Below are positions 1-7,497 of a stretch of 14,856 nt of DNA, in pieces. Each line of letters starts with the position of its first letter. Position 1 is the stretch's first letter. Source of the stretch: an uncultured Flavobacteriaceae bacterium. Lineage in GTDB: Bacteria; Bacteroidota; Bacteroidia; Flavobacteriales; Flavobacteriaceae. The notes under the pieces are model-generated. The model was not told where the DNA came from and did not search any database. It was given only the letters and a program-made list of their open reading frames with translations. Location of the stretch: positions 1-14,856 of the forward strand of contig CALIIP010000190.1 of the NCBI GenBank assembly GCA_938018045.1, written 5' to 3'. The translations under genes were made by a program, and so were the position numbers.

Positions 1-19
1 AAGTGCAAAATTAGGAAAC

Positions 20-27
20 TAACTTTG
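20..27 (+). promoter_or_regulatory. -7 promoter element for the DUF3109 gene
   Basis: TAACTTTG matches the Bacteroidota -7 consensus TAnnTTTG at every fixed position. It lies 43 bases before the start codon at 71, giving a short untranslated leader. The expected -33 TTG would fall at or before the window edge, so it cannot be checked. The same stretch contains a weak 6-bp inverted repeat (17-22 with 31-36), which I do not interpret. Confidence 0.5.
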
Positions 28-70
28 ATTTTAGTTAAAAAAAGGAAATAAAAAACAGTATTTTTGTGAT

Positions 71-664
71 ATGATTCAGATAGGAAAAGCACTTATTTCA
101 GAAGAGATTATCGAGAAAGAATTCGTTTGTAACTTATCAGCATGTAAAGGAGCATGTTGTATTGATGGCGATGCTGGAGCGCCACTTAGTAAAGAAGAAC
201 TGCCAATTTTAGAAAGAATATATGAAAATGTAAAACCTTTTTTAACCAAACAAGGAAAAAAGGCGATTGAGGAGCAAGGCTTATATACCAAAAATGAATA
301 TGGAGAATATGAAACTACACTTGTAGATGGTAAAGATTGCGCATATGTGATTTTTGACGATAAAAAAACTGCGCTGTGCGGAATAGAAGAAGCCTATAAT
401 CAAGGAGAAGTAGATTGGAAAAAACCAGTTTCATGCCATTTGTATCCTATAAGAGTACAAGATTACAGCGAGTTTTCTGCGGTGAATTACCATAAATGGG
501 AAATTTGTGATGATGCCTGTTCTTTGGGTAAAGAATTACAAGTTCCAGTCTATAAATTTGTCAAACAAGCATTGGTGAGAAAGTTTGGAGAAAATTGGTA
601 TATGGAATTAGAAAAAGTTGCAGAAGAGTTTCAAAAAGCAAAAAACAATAACAAGCTTCCTTAA
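71..664 (+). CDS. DUF3109 family cysteine-rich protein
   Basis: A 197-residue soluble protein of unknown biochemical role, with no signal peptide or membrane segment. It has an N-terminal cysteine cluster C20-x4-C25-x3-C29-C30, further cysteines at 90, 103, 122, 146 and 150, and the motif CHLYPIR at 122-128. This pattern is typical of DUF3109, a family common in Bacteroidota and related in cysteine layout to the YkgJ-type CxxxCxxxCC zinc/iron-cluster proteins. The many cysteines suggest metal or Fe-S binding, which is inference. The ATG at 71 follows a perfect -7 element at a sensible distance. It lies upstream of nrdB in the same orientation, but 272 bases with repeats separate them, so co-transcription is uncertain. 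Family assignment is fairly secure; function is not known. Confidence 0.85.
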   Translation: MIQIGKALISEEIIEKEFVCNLSACKGACCIDGDAGAPLSKEELPILERIYENVKPFLTKQGKKAIEEQGLYTKNEYGEYETTLVDGKDCAYVIFDDKKTALCGIEEAYNQGEVDWKKPVSCHLYPIRVQDYSEFSAVNYHKWEICDDACSLGKELQVPVYKFVKQALVRKFGENWYMELEKVAEEFQKAKNNNKLP

Positions 665-667
665 GAA

Positions 668-687
668 TCATTTTTTCAAAAAAATGA
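668..687 (+). terminator. AT-rich hairpin after the DUF3109 gene, possible weak terminator
   Basis: TCATTTTTT (668-676) pairs perfectly with AAAAAATGA (679-687), forming a 9-bp stem directly after the stop codon at 662-664. The stem has almost no GC and no uridine tract follows it, so it is a poor intrinsic terminator. Its position just past the stop is the main argument for a role at the mRNA end. Confidence 0.3.
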
Positions 688-730
688 CGTTTTAGAAACA
701 ACCCTAATAAATTCCACTTGCGAGCAGATT

Positions 731-786
731 TTTAAAATCATTTACTACTGAAAATCAGCAATTTAAAATCATTTATTTTTACTACT
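731..786. repeat. short imperfect direct repeat in the intergenic region
   Basis: The 14-mer TTTAAAATCATTTA occurs at 731-744 and 762-775. Each copy is followed by TTACTACT (742-749 and 779-786), the second after a few extra T residues. A third AAAATCA lies between them at 751-757. This looks like a local duplication in the 272-base gap between the DUF3109 gene and nrdB. No coding potential is visible in the gap. A possible -7 element for nrdB is AATCTTTG at 868-875 (one mismatch to consensus), without a clear -33 partner. Confidence 0.5.
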
Positions 787-936
787 CAACTTATTTATAC
801 GGCTCTTTTGTTAAAAAGTCGCTACGATTGTGGATAAGTATGACTTTTATTTTCAAGCAAAAAAACCAATCTTTGTTTCTCTTCAAAATGAAGAAAAAAC
901 CTAATTTATTTTACCCATTAAAATACTAAAGAACAA

Positions 937-1908
937 ATGTCTTTTACCGAACCAATTTTACAAGAAAATAAAAATAGATTTGTGATTTTTCCAATCCAAC
1001 ATCAAGATATTTGGGAATGGTATAAAAAGCAAGAAGCTAGTATTTGGACAGCCGAAGAAATTGACTTACATCAAGATGTTCAAGATTGGGAAAATAAATT
1101 GACAGATGACGAACGCTATTTTATCAAGCATATTTTAGCCTTTTTTGCGGCTTCAGATGGTATTGTAAATGAAAACCTTGCTGAAAATTTTGTGACGGAA
1201 GTTCAATATACAGAAGCAAAATTTTTCTACGGATTTCAAATAATGATGGAGAATATTCATTCAGAAGTATATTCATTGTTAATTGATACATATGTGAAGA
1301 ATGAAGCAGAAAAAGACGAACTATTCAGAGCGATAGAAGTTTTTCCTGCGATTAAAGAAAAGGCAGATTGGGCATTACAATGGATAGATAGCGATAGTTT
1401 TGCAGAGCGTTTAATTGCATTTGCAGCTGTTGAAGGAATTTTCTTTTCAGGAAGTTTCTGTTCTATTTTTTGGATGAAAAAAAGAGGATTACTTCCAGGA
1501 TTAGCCTTTTCAAACGAATTAATTTCTAGAGATGAAGGATTACATTGTGATTTTGCAGTTCACTTACACAATCATCACATTGTAAATAAAGTGCCAAAAG
1601 AAAGAATTACACAAATTCTTACAGATGCACTAGATATTGAAAGAGGATTTATTACAGAATCTTTACCTGTAAGTTTGATTGGAATGAATGCAAAATTGAT
1701 GACGCAATACCTAGAGTTTGTTACAGATAGATTGTTGCAAGAATTTGGATGTGATAAAGTTTACAATTCTTCGAATCCATTTGATTTTATGGAAATGATC
1801 TCATTGGAAGGGAAAACAAACTTTTTTGAAAAGAGAGTATCAGAATATCAAAAAGCAGGTGTAAAATCTGGAGGGACAGGAAGTATTTCATTTGATGCCG
1901 ATTTTTAA
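937..1908 (+). CDS. nrdB: ribonucleoside-diphosphate reductase, small (radical) subunit
   Basis: This is the beta subunit of class Ia ribonucleotide reductase, which houses the di-iron centre and tyrosyl radical used by NrdA to reduce NDPs to dNDPs. By alignment from memory to E. coli and mouse R2, the ligands are D74, E105, H108, E166, E200 and H203. The radical tyrosine is Y112, in the motif ENIHSEVY (105-112), so this is not a Phe-containing class Ic enzyme. W37 sits where the radical-transfer Trp is expected. The C-terminus (residues 296-323) has NFFEKRVSEYQ, with Y304 as the probable transfer Tyr, and ends in DADF as eukaryotic R2 proteins do. Its 323 residues are short relative to the E. 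coli protein (375) but normal for this bacterial group. nrdA follows 187 bases downstream in the same direction. Confidence 0.97.
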   Translation: MSFTEPILQENKNRFVIFPIQHQDIWEWYKKQEASIWTAEEIDLHQDVQDWENKLTDDERYFIKHILAFFAASDGIVNENLAENFVTEVQYTEAKFFYGFQIMMENIHSEVYSLLIDTYVKNEAEKDELFRAIEVFPAIKEKADWALQWIDSDSFAERLIAFAAVEGIFFSGSFCSIFWMKKRGLLPGLAFSNELISRDEGLHCDFAVHLHNHHIVNKVPKERITQILTDALDIERGFITESLPVSLIGMNAKLMTQYLEFVTDRLLQEFGCDKVYNSSNPFDFMEMISLEGKTNFFEKRVSEYQKAGVKSGGTGSISFDADF

Positions 1909-1955
1909 ATAATTCTTATTTCTATCAATTAGAAAAGAGAAACCCCCACAAAATT

Positions 1956-1977
1956 GTTTCCTAGTTTAGCAGGAAAC
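1956..1977 (+). other. hairpin in the nrdB-nrdA spacer
   Basis: GTTTCCT (1956-1962) and AGGAAAC (1971-1977) form a perfect 7-bp stem around an 8-base loop. The sequence after it is AC-rich and A-rich rather than T-rich, so it is not a standard terminator. It may mark RNA processing or protect the end of the nrdB message; this is inference from position only. Confidence 0.4.
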
Positions 1978-2041
1978 CTTAAAATTTAATAATCATTCGA
2001 GACTTAGTATCGAGTGTAAAAAATATATAACCAAGAATCAA

Positions 2042-2065
2042 TTTTAAAACGGAGGCGTTTTAAAA
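2042..2065 (+). other. perfect 10-bp stem-loop in the nrdA leader
   Basis: TTTTAAAACG (2042-2051) pairs exactly with CGTTTTAAAA (2056-2065) around the loop GAGG. The hairpin ends 30 bases before the nrdA start codon. The loop and its first flanking base read GGAGG, which resembles a Shine-Dalgarno core, but it is about 40 bases from the ATG and therefore not a normal ribosome site. On DNA it is also a near-perfect 24-base palindrome, so it could be either a protein-binding site or an RNA element acting on nrdA. Confidence 0.5.
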
Positions 2066-2095
2066 AAGACTAACCAACTAAAAAACCATAAAAGT

Positions 2096-4474
2096 ATGTT
2101 TGTAGCAAAAAGAGATGGCAGAAAAGAGCCAGTAATGTTTGATAAAATTACGGCGAGAATCCGTAAAATGTGTTATGGTTTAAATAAAATCGTAGAACCA
2201 ACAAAAGTTGCAATGCGAGTAATTGAAGGGTTGTATGATGGTGTAACTACCTCAGAATTAGACAATCTTGCTGCCGAAACTGCTGCAACGATGACTGTTC
2301 AACATCCAGATTACGCAAAACTTGCTGCAAGAATTTCTGTATCTAATCTACATAAAAGTACTAAAAAATCATTTTCAGAAGTAGTTACAGATTTATACAC
2401 ATACGTAAATCCTAGAACAGATAAAAAAGCACCATTAATTGCTGATGATACTTATAAAGTGATTATGGACAACGCTGCAAAGTTGGATTCAACAATCATT
2501 TATAACCGTGATTTTAACTACGACTATTTTGGTTTTAAAACATTAGAGCGTTCTTATTTATTAAAAATAAATGGAGAAATTGCTGAGCGTCCACAGCACA
2601 TGCTTATGCGTGTTGCTATAGGAATACATGGTGAAGATCTTGATGAAGCAATCTCGACGTATGAGTTAATGAGTAAGAAATTCTTTACGCATGCAACTCC
2701 AACATTATTTAACGCAGGAACACCAAAACCTCAAATGTCTTCATGTTTCTTATTACAGATGCAAGATGATAGTATTGATGGTATATATGATACGTTAAAG
2801 CAAACTGCTAAGATTTCACAATCTGCAGGAGGAATAGGTTTGTCTATTCACAATGTTCGTGCAACAGGTTCATATATTAGAGGAACTAACGGTACATCAA
2901 ACGGTATTGTACCAATGCTAAAAGTATATAACGATACAGCAAGATATGTAGATCAAGGAGGAGGAAAACGTAAAGGATCTTTTGCGATGTACTTAGAACC
3001 TTGGCATGCAGATGTATTTAATTTCTTAGACTTAAGAAAAAATACAGGTGCTGAAGAAAATCGTGCGCGTGATTTATTCTACGCAATGTGGATTCCAGAT
3101 TTGTTTATGAAACGTGTACAAGAAGATGGAGAATGGACGTTGATGTGTCCAAATGAATGTCCTCATTTATTTGATACCTATGGAGATGAATTCGAAAAGT
3201 TATATGAAGGGTATGAGCAAGTAGGAAAAGGCCGCAAAACGATTAAAGCACGTGAATTGTGGGAGAAAATCTTAGAAGCACAGATTGAAACTGGAAATCC
3301 TTATATGTTGTATAAAGATGCAGCAAACCGCAAATCAAACCAGAAAAATTTAGGAACAATTCGTTCTTCAAATCTTTGTACAGAGATTATGGAATATACT
3401 GCCAAAGATGAGGTTGCAGTATGTAACTTAGCATCGATTGCAGTTTCTATGTTTGTGAGTGAAGATAAAGATGGAAAGAAATATTTCAATCATAAAAAAT
3501 TATTTGATATTACTAAAAAAGTTACTCGTAACTTAGATACTGTTATTGATAGAAATTATTATCCAGTAAAAGAAGCAGAAAATTCTAATTTCCGTCACAG
3601 ACCTGTTGGTTTAGGAATTCAAGGATTAGCAGATGCATTTATTCAATTGCGTATGCCTTTTACTTCTGATGCAGCAAAAGAACTGAATCAAGAAATATTT
3701 GAAACACTTTATTTTGCAGCTGTAACTTCTTCTATGGAAATGGCTAAAACTCGTGGAAAATATTCAACGTTTGAAGGTTCGCCAATGAGTGAAGGAGAAT
3801 TCCAATTTAATATGTGGAATGTTTCTGAAGATGATTTAAGTGGTCGTTGGGACTGGAAAAAATTACGTAAACAAGTAATGAAACATGGTGTTAGAAACTC
3901 ACTTCTAGTTGCGCCTATGCCAACAGCATCTACATCACAAATACTTGGAAATAACGAAGCGTTTGAGCCTTACACATCTAATATTTATACGCGTAGAGTA
4001 TTGTCTGGTGAATTTATTGTAGTGAACAAGCATTTATTAGAAGATTTAGTAGAATTAGGTCTTTGGGACAATAGCATGAAAGAAGATATTATGCGTGCTA
4101 ATGGTTCTATTCAACATATTGATATAATTCCTCAAGATTTAAAAGAGTTGTATAAAACAGTATGGGAATTGAGTATGAAAGACATTATAGATATGGCTCG
4201 TCAAAGAGGATATTTTATTGATCAATCTCAATCGATGAACTTATTTATGCAAGATCCTGATTATGCTAAACTAACTTCAATGCACTTCTATGCTTGGAAA
4301 AGCGGACTTAAAACAGGTATGTATTATCTAAGAACAAAATCGGCAGTAAATGCAACTCAGTTTACGCTTTCTAAGAAAAAGGAAGAAGAGAAACCATTAA
4401 CACCAGAAGAATTAAAACAAATGCTAATCGCATCTCAGCAAAATCCTGATGATTGTGATATGTGTGGTTCTTAA
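2096..4474 (+). CDS. nrdA: ribonucleoside-diphosphate reductase, large (catalytic) subunit
   Basis: The alpha subunit of class Ia ribonucleotide reductase; it reduces ribonucleoside diphosphates using a thiyl radical initiated by NrdB. Residues 1-90 form an ATP-cone (start MFVAKRDGRKEPVMFDKIT), the allosteric activity site. In the barrel, C217 (SSCFLL) and C443 (VCNLAS) are the redox pair. N426, C428 and E430 in NLCTE form the catalytic triad region, with C428 as the thiyl radical residue. Y743-Y744 are the radical-transfer tyrosines. The C-terminal CxxC (C787, C790, ending CGS) is the thioredoxin/glutaredoxin-facing shuttle. Length (792 residues), N-terminus and C-terminal CDMCGS all resemble eukaryotic RRM1 far more than E. 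coli NrdA. It lies downstream of nrdB and is followed by a strong terminator, consistent with a two-gene operon with a structured leader before nrdA. Confidence 0.97.
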   Translation: MFVAKRDGRKEPVMFDKITARIRKMCYGLNKIVEPTKVAMRVIEGLYDGVTTSELDNLAAETAATMTVQHPDYAKLAARISVSNLHKSTKKSFSEVVTDLYTYVNPRTDKKAPLIADDTYKVIMDNAAKLDSTIIYNRDFNYDYFGFKTLERSYLLKINGEIAERPQHMLMRVAIGIHGEDLDEAISTYELMSKKFFTHATPTLFNAGTPKPQMSSCFLLQMQDDSIDGIYDTLKQTAKISQSAGGIGLSIHNVRATGSYIRGTNGTSNGIVPMLKVYNDTARYVDQGGGKRKGSFAMYLEPWHADVFNFLDLRKNTGAEENRARDLFYAMWIPDLFMKRVQEDGEWTLMCPNECPHLFDTYGDEFEKLYEGYEQVGKGRKTIKARELWEKILEAQIETGNPYMLYKDAANRKSNQKNLGTIRSSNLCTEIMEYTAKDEVAVCNLASIAVSMFVSEDKDGKKYFNHKKLFDITKKVTRNLDTVIDRNYYPVKEAENSNFRHRPVGLGIQGLADAFIQLRMPFTSDAAKELNQEIFETLYFAAVTSSMEMAKTRGKYSTFEGSPMSEGEFQFNMWNVSEDDLSGRWDWKKLRKQVMKHGVRNSLLVAPMPTASTSQILGNNEAFEPYTSNIYTRRVLSGEFIVVNKHLLEDLVELGLWDNSMKEDIMRANGSIQHIDIIPQDLKELYKTVWELSMKDIIDMARQRGYFIDQSQSMNLFMQDPDYAKLTSMHFYAWKSGLKTGMYYLRTKSAVNATQFTLSKKKEEEKPLTPEELKQMLIASQQNPDDCDMCGS

Positions 4475-4498
4475 GGATTTTTAATCCCAGAGTTTTGA

Positions 4499-4534
4499 AA
4501 CCTCAGCAAATTAATATTTGTTGAGGTTTTTTAT
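4499..4534 (+). terminator. intrinsic terminator of the nrd operon
   Basis: AACCTCA pairs with TGAGGTT at the base, and the stem continues through a G-T wobble and CAAAT/ATTTG to a TAAT loop (4512-4515), giving about 13 pairs over 4499-4528. A T-rich tract follows immediately. It begins 24 bases after the nrdA stop. Confidence 0.88.
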
Positions 4535-4549
4535 TTATATCACAATACT

Positions 4550-4557
4550 TATATTTG
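4550..4557 (+). promoter_or_regulatory. -7 promoter element for the gene at 4577
   Basis: TATATTTG is a full match to TAnnTTTG, 19 bases before the ATG at 4577 and just downstream of the nrd terminator. It suggests an independent promoter with a very short leader. No convincing -33 TTG at 17-20 bases upstream is visible. Confidence 0.5.
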
Positions 4558-4576
4558 ATTTAAAAAACAGAGACAC

Positions 4577-5101
4577 ATGAAAATATTAGGAATAGGATCA
4601 AGAATTAAACATGCCGAATTCGGATTAGGAGTTGTAACAAATGTAACTGCAATCCATTATTGGGTTACATTTATAGAAAAAGGTCTAGAAACAATAGATA
4701 TAGATAGCGAATTTGAAGTGATTGAAGCAGTCGAAGACGAAGTTGATACTGTAAGTTTCTATGAAGTAGAAAGCGTGTTAAGGAACCTTTTAAAGAAATG
4801 GAGTGATGTTTCCGAAATTGTACCAATTGCGGATAAATGGAAAGGCGGAAAACTTGTTTTTGAACCAGCAGATACAAACCTCCAAAGTAAAGACGTTCCA
4901 ATTGACACGTTTTTTCACAAGATCGTAATGGTACGAGATAGAATACGAGTGATGGAGCAGAAAATAAATTCAAGTAATCTCGACGATCAAGATAAAGTTG
5001 ATTTGCAACAATATATTACACGTATTTATGGAAGTTTGACAACCTTTAACGTGTTGTTTAAAAATAAATCACAACAATTTTCTGGAAGTAAGAAAAGTTA
5101 A
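4577..5101 (+). CDS. unrecognised protein with SH3/Tudor-like N-terminus
   Basis: I do not recognise a named family for this 174-residue soluble protein. Residues 5-45 (GIGSRIKHAEFGLGVVTNV followed by alternating beta-type sequence) look like the small SH3/Tudor-like fold at the C-terminus of UvrD/PcrA helicases and in CarD-like proteins. There the pattern G-x-x-V-x-H-x-x-F-G-x-G-x-V marks the first strands and often mediates contact with RNA polymerase. Residues 60-80 and 108-165 are predicted by eye to be helical, charged and without cysteines; the tail is lysine- and serine-rich. A nucleic-acid- or polymerase-binding role is only inference. It has its own -7 element and its own terminator, so it is probably monocistronic. 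No signal peptide or membrane segment is present. Confidence 0.8.
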   Translation: MKILGIGSRIKHAEFGLGVVTNVTAIHYWVTFIEKGLETIDIDSEFEVIEAVEDEVDTVSFYEVESVLRNLLKKWSDVSEIVPIADKWKGGKLVFEPADTNLQSKDVPIDTFFHKIVMVRDRIRVMEQKINSSNLDDQDKVDLQQYITRIYGSLTTFNVLFKNKSQQFSGSKKS

Positions 5102-5106
5102 GAAAT

Positions 5107-5139
5107 AAAAAAAGGCGCTGATAAGCGCCTTTTTTTTTT
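5107..5139. terminator. bidirectional intrinsic terminator
   Basis: AGGCGCT (5113-5119) pairs with AGCGCCT (5124-5130) around a 4-base loop. The stem is flanked by a run of A on the left and nine T on the right, so it works as a terminator on both strands. It separates the convergent gene at 4577-5101 and the PiT gene, whose stop is at 5152-5154. Confidence 0.92.
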
Positions 5140-5151
5140 GAATTATAAATC

Positions 5152-7425
5152 CTATTTTCTTGAAGCATGTGCTTCTAATAAATTCATAGTTGCTTTTAAC
5201 AAATCTTCCGTTTCTAACAAGATACTAAAGTACAATGTTGTGTTCTTCGGACTTGATTCTGTTGTTCTTGTACGTTCTACTTGAATTTGAGCGTATTTAG
5301 AAACATCTTGAAGTAATGCTTGTTTCTCTTCAAGTAATGGTGCAATTTGATCAAAAGATTGTAAGTCAAAGATGGCGCTTGTCTTTGTAAGGGCTTCATT
5401 TAACTTCTCACTAATCTCTTTTAACTCTTTTGCTTGATTTTTCTTTAAGCCTTTATGATTATTATTGATGTGCTTATGACTTACTTTAGAAATAAACGCT
5501 ACAGATTGTGCAATATCTTGTAAGTCACCAATAACATCAATATAAAAAGTACTTGCTCTTACAGATGTTTCATCAAGATTTTTAATAAAGTAGAAGATGT
5601 TATTTTGTAAATCTTCAATTTCATCTTCTAATTTATCAACTGTTTTTCGTGTTTTCTTAAGTGTTGGTAAATCCTCCTTTATCAAGCCATTTATGGCATT
5701 TTCGTTAATTTTACTAACTCTCTTTAATACTTTAGAAATATTAGAAGAACTTTCTTCAATAACACCTTGAACAGACTTACTTTCAGTTCTATATAAGGTA
5801 TCTTCAGCCTTTGCTTCTTTAGATTTCTTTACATGACTAATAGAGTTTCTAACTAATAATAAAACAGCCAATAATAACAATATTGGAATCATCACCTCTT
5901 TATTCCAATTGATAAGGAATGCAGCAACACCTGCGGCAACAAAAGCAATAAATGCTGTTCCAAACCATCCACCAATAACATTTAGTACTCCTGCAACTCT
6001 ATAAACTGCACTTTCGCTTCCCCAAGCTCTATCTGCAAGAGAAGTACCCATTGCTACCATAAAAGTTACATATGTAGTTGATAATGGTAATTTGTATGAA
6101 GTTGCTATAGATATTAAAATTCCGGCAACCATTAAGTTAACAGCCGCACGAACCATATCAAAAGCAGGTAATTCATGTGTTTTTCCTTGTACTAATTGAA
6201 TTACAGGTTTTTCGAACTGTTTTTCGATTTTATCTTGAACAGTCTGTGGAGTTACAATAGTTAAATATTTTGAAATAGACATTGCACCTCTTACCAATCC
6301 TCTTGACAAGAAATTTGGTTGAAAACGCTCTTTAGTATCACTTTGACTCGATAAATCTATAGATGTTTTTAATACATCTTTTGCTTTAGAAGAAAACCAT
6401 AGTGTTACAACCATAACCATTCCTGCAATAAAAAGTAATAACGTTGGTGTTGGTACTTTTTTACCCAATACATCCATTGTAAACTCTGTAGCAGCTAAAC
6501 CAGCGACATTTATTGAAGGATCCATAAAGGCTTGGAATGATTGCCAAGCAGCAATAGGAACTCCAATAAAGTTTACCAAATCATTTCCTGCAAATGCCAA
6601 TGCCAATGCAAAAGTACCAACAAGAATAATTAGTTTATAAATATTTATTTTTAAGAAATTGATAAATACATAAGATAGTAATGACCAAACTACAAAACTT
6701 ACAGATACAATTTTTAAGACATTGTGCTCTAAGTAATCTTTAATTGTTTCACCATTGATAAAATCAAAACTTCTATTTGCAATTTCGGCACCTTTAATAC
6801 CTTTCATTAAGATAAAATATACCATTGCTGTTAATGCTACTCCGCCAAATAAAGCGCCAACCCATTTTGCTTTCTTTTCAAAATTATAAGAAAGTAACAA
6901 ACGCGAAACATATTGTACAAAAGCACCAACAGAAAACGCAATAACTACAGAACCAAGAATTCCTAAAATAATTTCTTTGGCTTTACTAGTATTGATATAA
7001 TTTGTTACTTCAGTAAAACTTCCGCCATCAGCACCAATTTTAATTAATGCAACGGCAACAGCAGCACCTAACAATTCAAAAACGATTGAAACTGTTGTTG
7101 ATGTTGGCATTCCGAGTGTATTAAAGAAGTCGAGGAGGAGAATATCTGTAATCATAACAGCCATAAAAATGACCATAATATTGTCAAAAGAGAACATGCT
7201 GGGATTAAAAATTCCTTTTCGTGCAACTTCCATCATTCCGCTAGAAAAAATTGCTCCAAAAGCAATACCAAAACTAGCAACAATCATCACAGTTTTAAAC
7301 GAAACTGCTTTTGACCCAATTGCTGAATTTAGAAAGTTTACTGCGTCATTACTTACACCAACGACTAAATCGGCGATTGCTAAAACCGCCAGCGCGATTA
7401 CCATTAATAAATAAGGATTATCCAT
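5152..7425 (-). CDS. PiT-family inorganic phosphate transporter with C-terminal PhoU-like domain
   Basis: An inner-membrane low-affinity phosphate symporter, usually driven by H+ or Na+. Both PiT signature halves are visible: GVSNDAVNF at 23-31 paired with GMPTSTT at 105-111, and AGNDLVNF at 279-286 paired with LPLSTTY at 446-452. About ten or more hydrophobic segments cover residues 1-345 and 425-530. A cytoplasmic linker at about 345-425 splits the two halves. Residues about 550-757 are helical and charged, with PhoU/DUF47-like spacing of acidic residues (DVIGDLQD; LLETEDLL), suggesting a fused regulatory domain. In many bacteria the PhoU/DUF47 partner is a separate adjacent gene, whereas here it is one 757-residue chain. 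It lies 72 bases after the porin gene in the same direction, so they probably form an operon, with a possible extra promoter carrying an ATAACA pair. Confidence 0.93.
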   Translation of the reverse strand: MDNPYLLMVIALAVLAIADLVVGVSNDAVNFLNSAIGSKAVSFKTVMIVASFGIAFGAIFSSGMMEVARKGIFNPSMFSFDNIMVIFMAVMITDILLLDFFNTLGMPTSTTVSIVFELLGAAVAVALIKIGADGGSFTEVTNYINTSKAKEIILGILGSVVIAFSVGAFVQYVSRLLLSYNFEKKAKWVGALFGGVALTAMVYFILMKGIKGAEIANRSFDFINGETIKDYLEHNVLKIVSVSFVVWSLLSYVFINFLKINIYKLIILVGTFALALAFAGNDLVNFIGVPIAAWQSFQAFMDPSINVAGLAATEFTMDVLGKKVPTPTLLLFIAGMVMVVTLWFSSKAKDVLKTSIDLSSQSDTKERFQPNFLSRGLVRGAMSISKYLTIVTPQTVQDKIEKQFEKPVIQLVQGKTHELPAFDMVRAAVNLMVAGILISIATSYKLPLSTTYVTFMVAMGTSLADRAWGSESAVYRVAGVLNVIGGWFGTAFIAFVAAGVAAFLINWNKEVMIPILLLLAVLLLVRNSISHVKKSKEAKAEDTLYRTESKSVQGVIEESSSNISKVLKRVSKINENAINGLIKEDLPTLKKTRKTVDKLEDEIEDLQNNIFYFIKNLDETSVRASTFYIDVIGDLQDIAQSVAFISKVSHKHINNNHKGLKKNQAKELKEISEKLNEALTKTSAIFDLQSFDQIAPLLEEKQALLQDVSKYAQIQVERTRTTESSPKNTTLYFSILLETEDLLKATMNLLEAHASRK

Positions 7426-7474
7426 TTTTTAAGTTTTATTAGGTTGTAAAAATAGTAGGTTAATTTTTTTGTAG

Positions 7475-7491
7475 TGTTATCTTAATGTTAT
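7475..7491 (-). promoter_or_regulatory. possible Pho-box-like pair upstream of the PiT gene
   Basis: On the minus strand ATAACA-N5-ATAACA (plus-strand TGTTAT at 7475-7480 and 7486-7491) gives the same 11-bp repeat spacing as at the porin and TonB receptor promoters. A weak -7-like TATTTTTA lies at 7447-7454, about 20 bases downstream instead of 10, so the arrangement is one helical turn longer. This is the least convincing of the sites. Confidence 0.35.
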
Positions 7492-7497
7492 GATTTG

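Noticed and set aside
2015..2035. Possible NrdR box in the nrdA leader (GTGTAAAAAATATATAAC)
   Set aside because: It resembles part of the ACACWATATATWGTGT consensus only in its AT-rich core; it lacks the symmetric ACAC/GTGT ends and the second box expected at the usual spacing.
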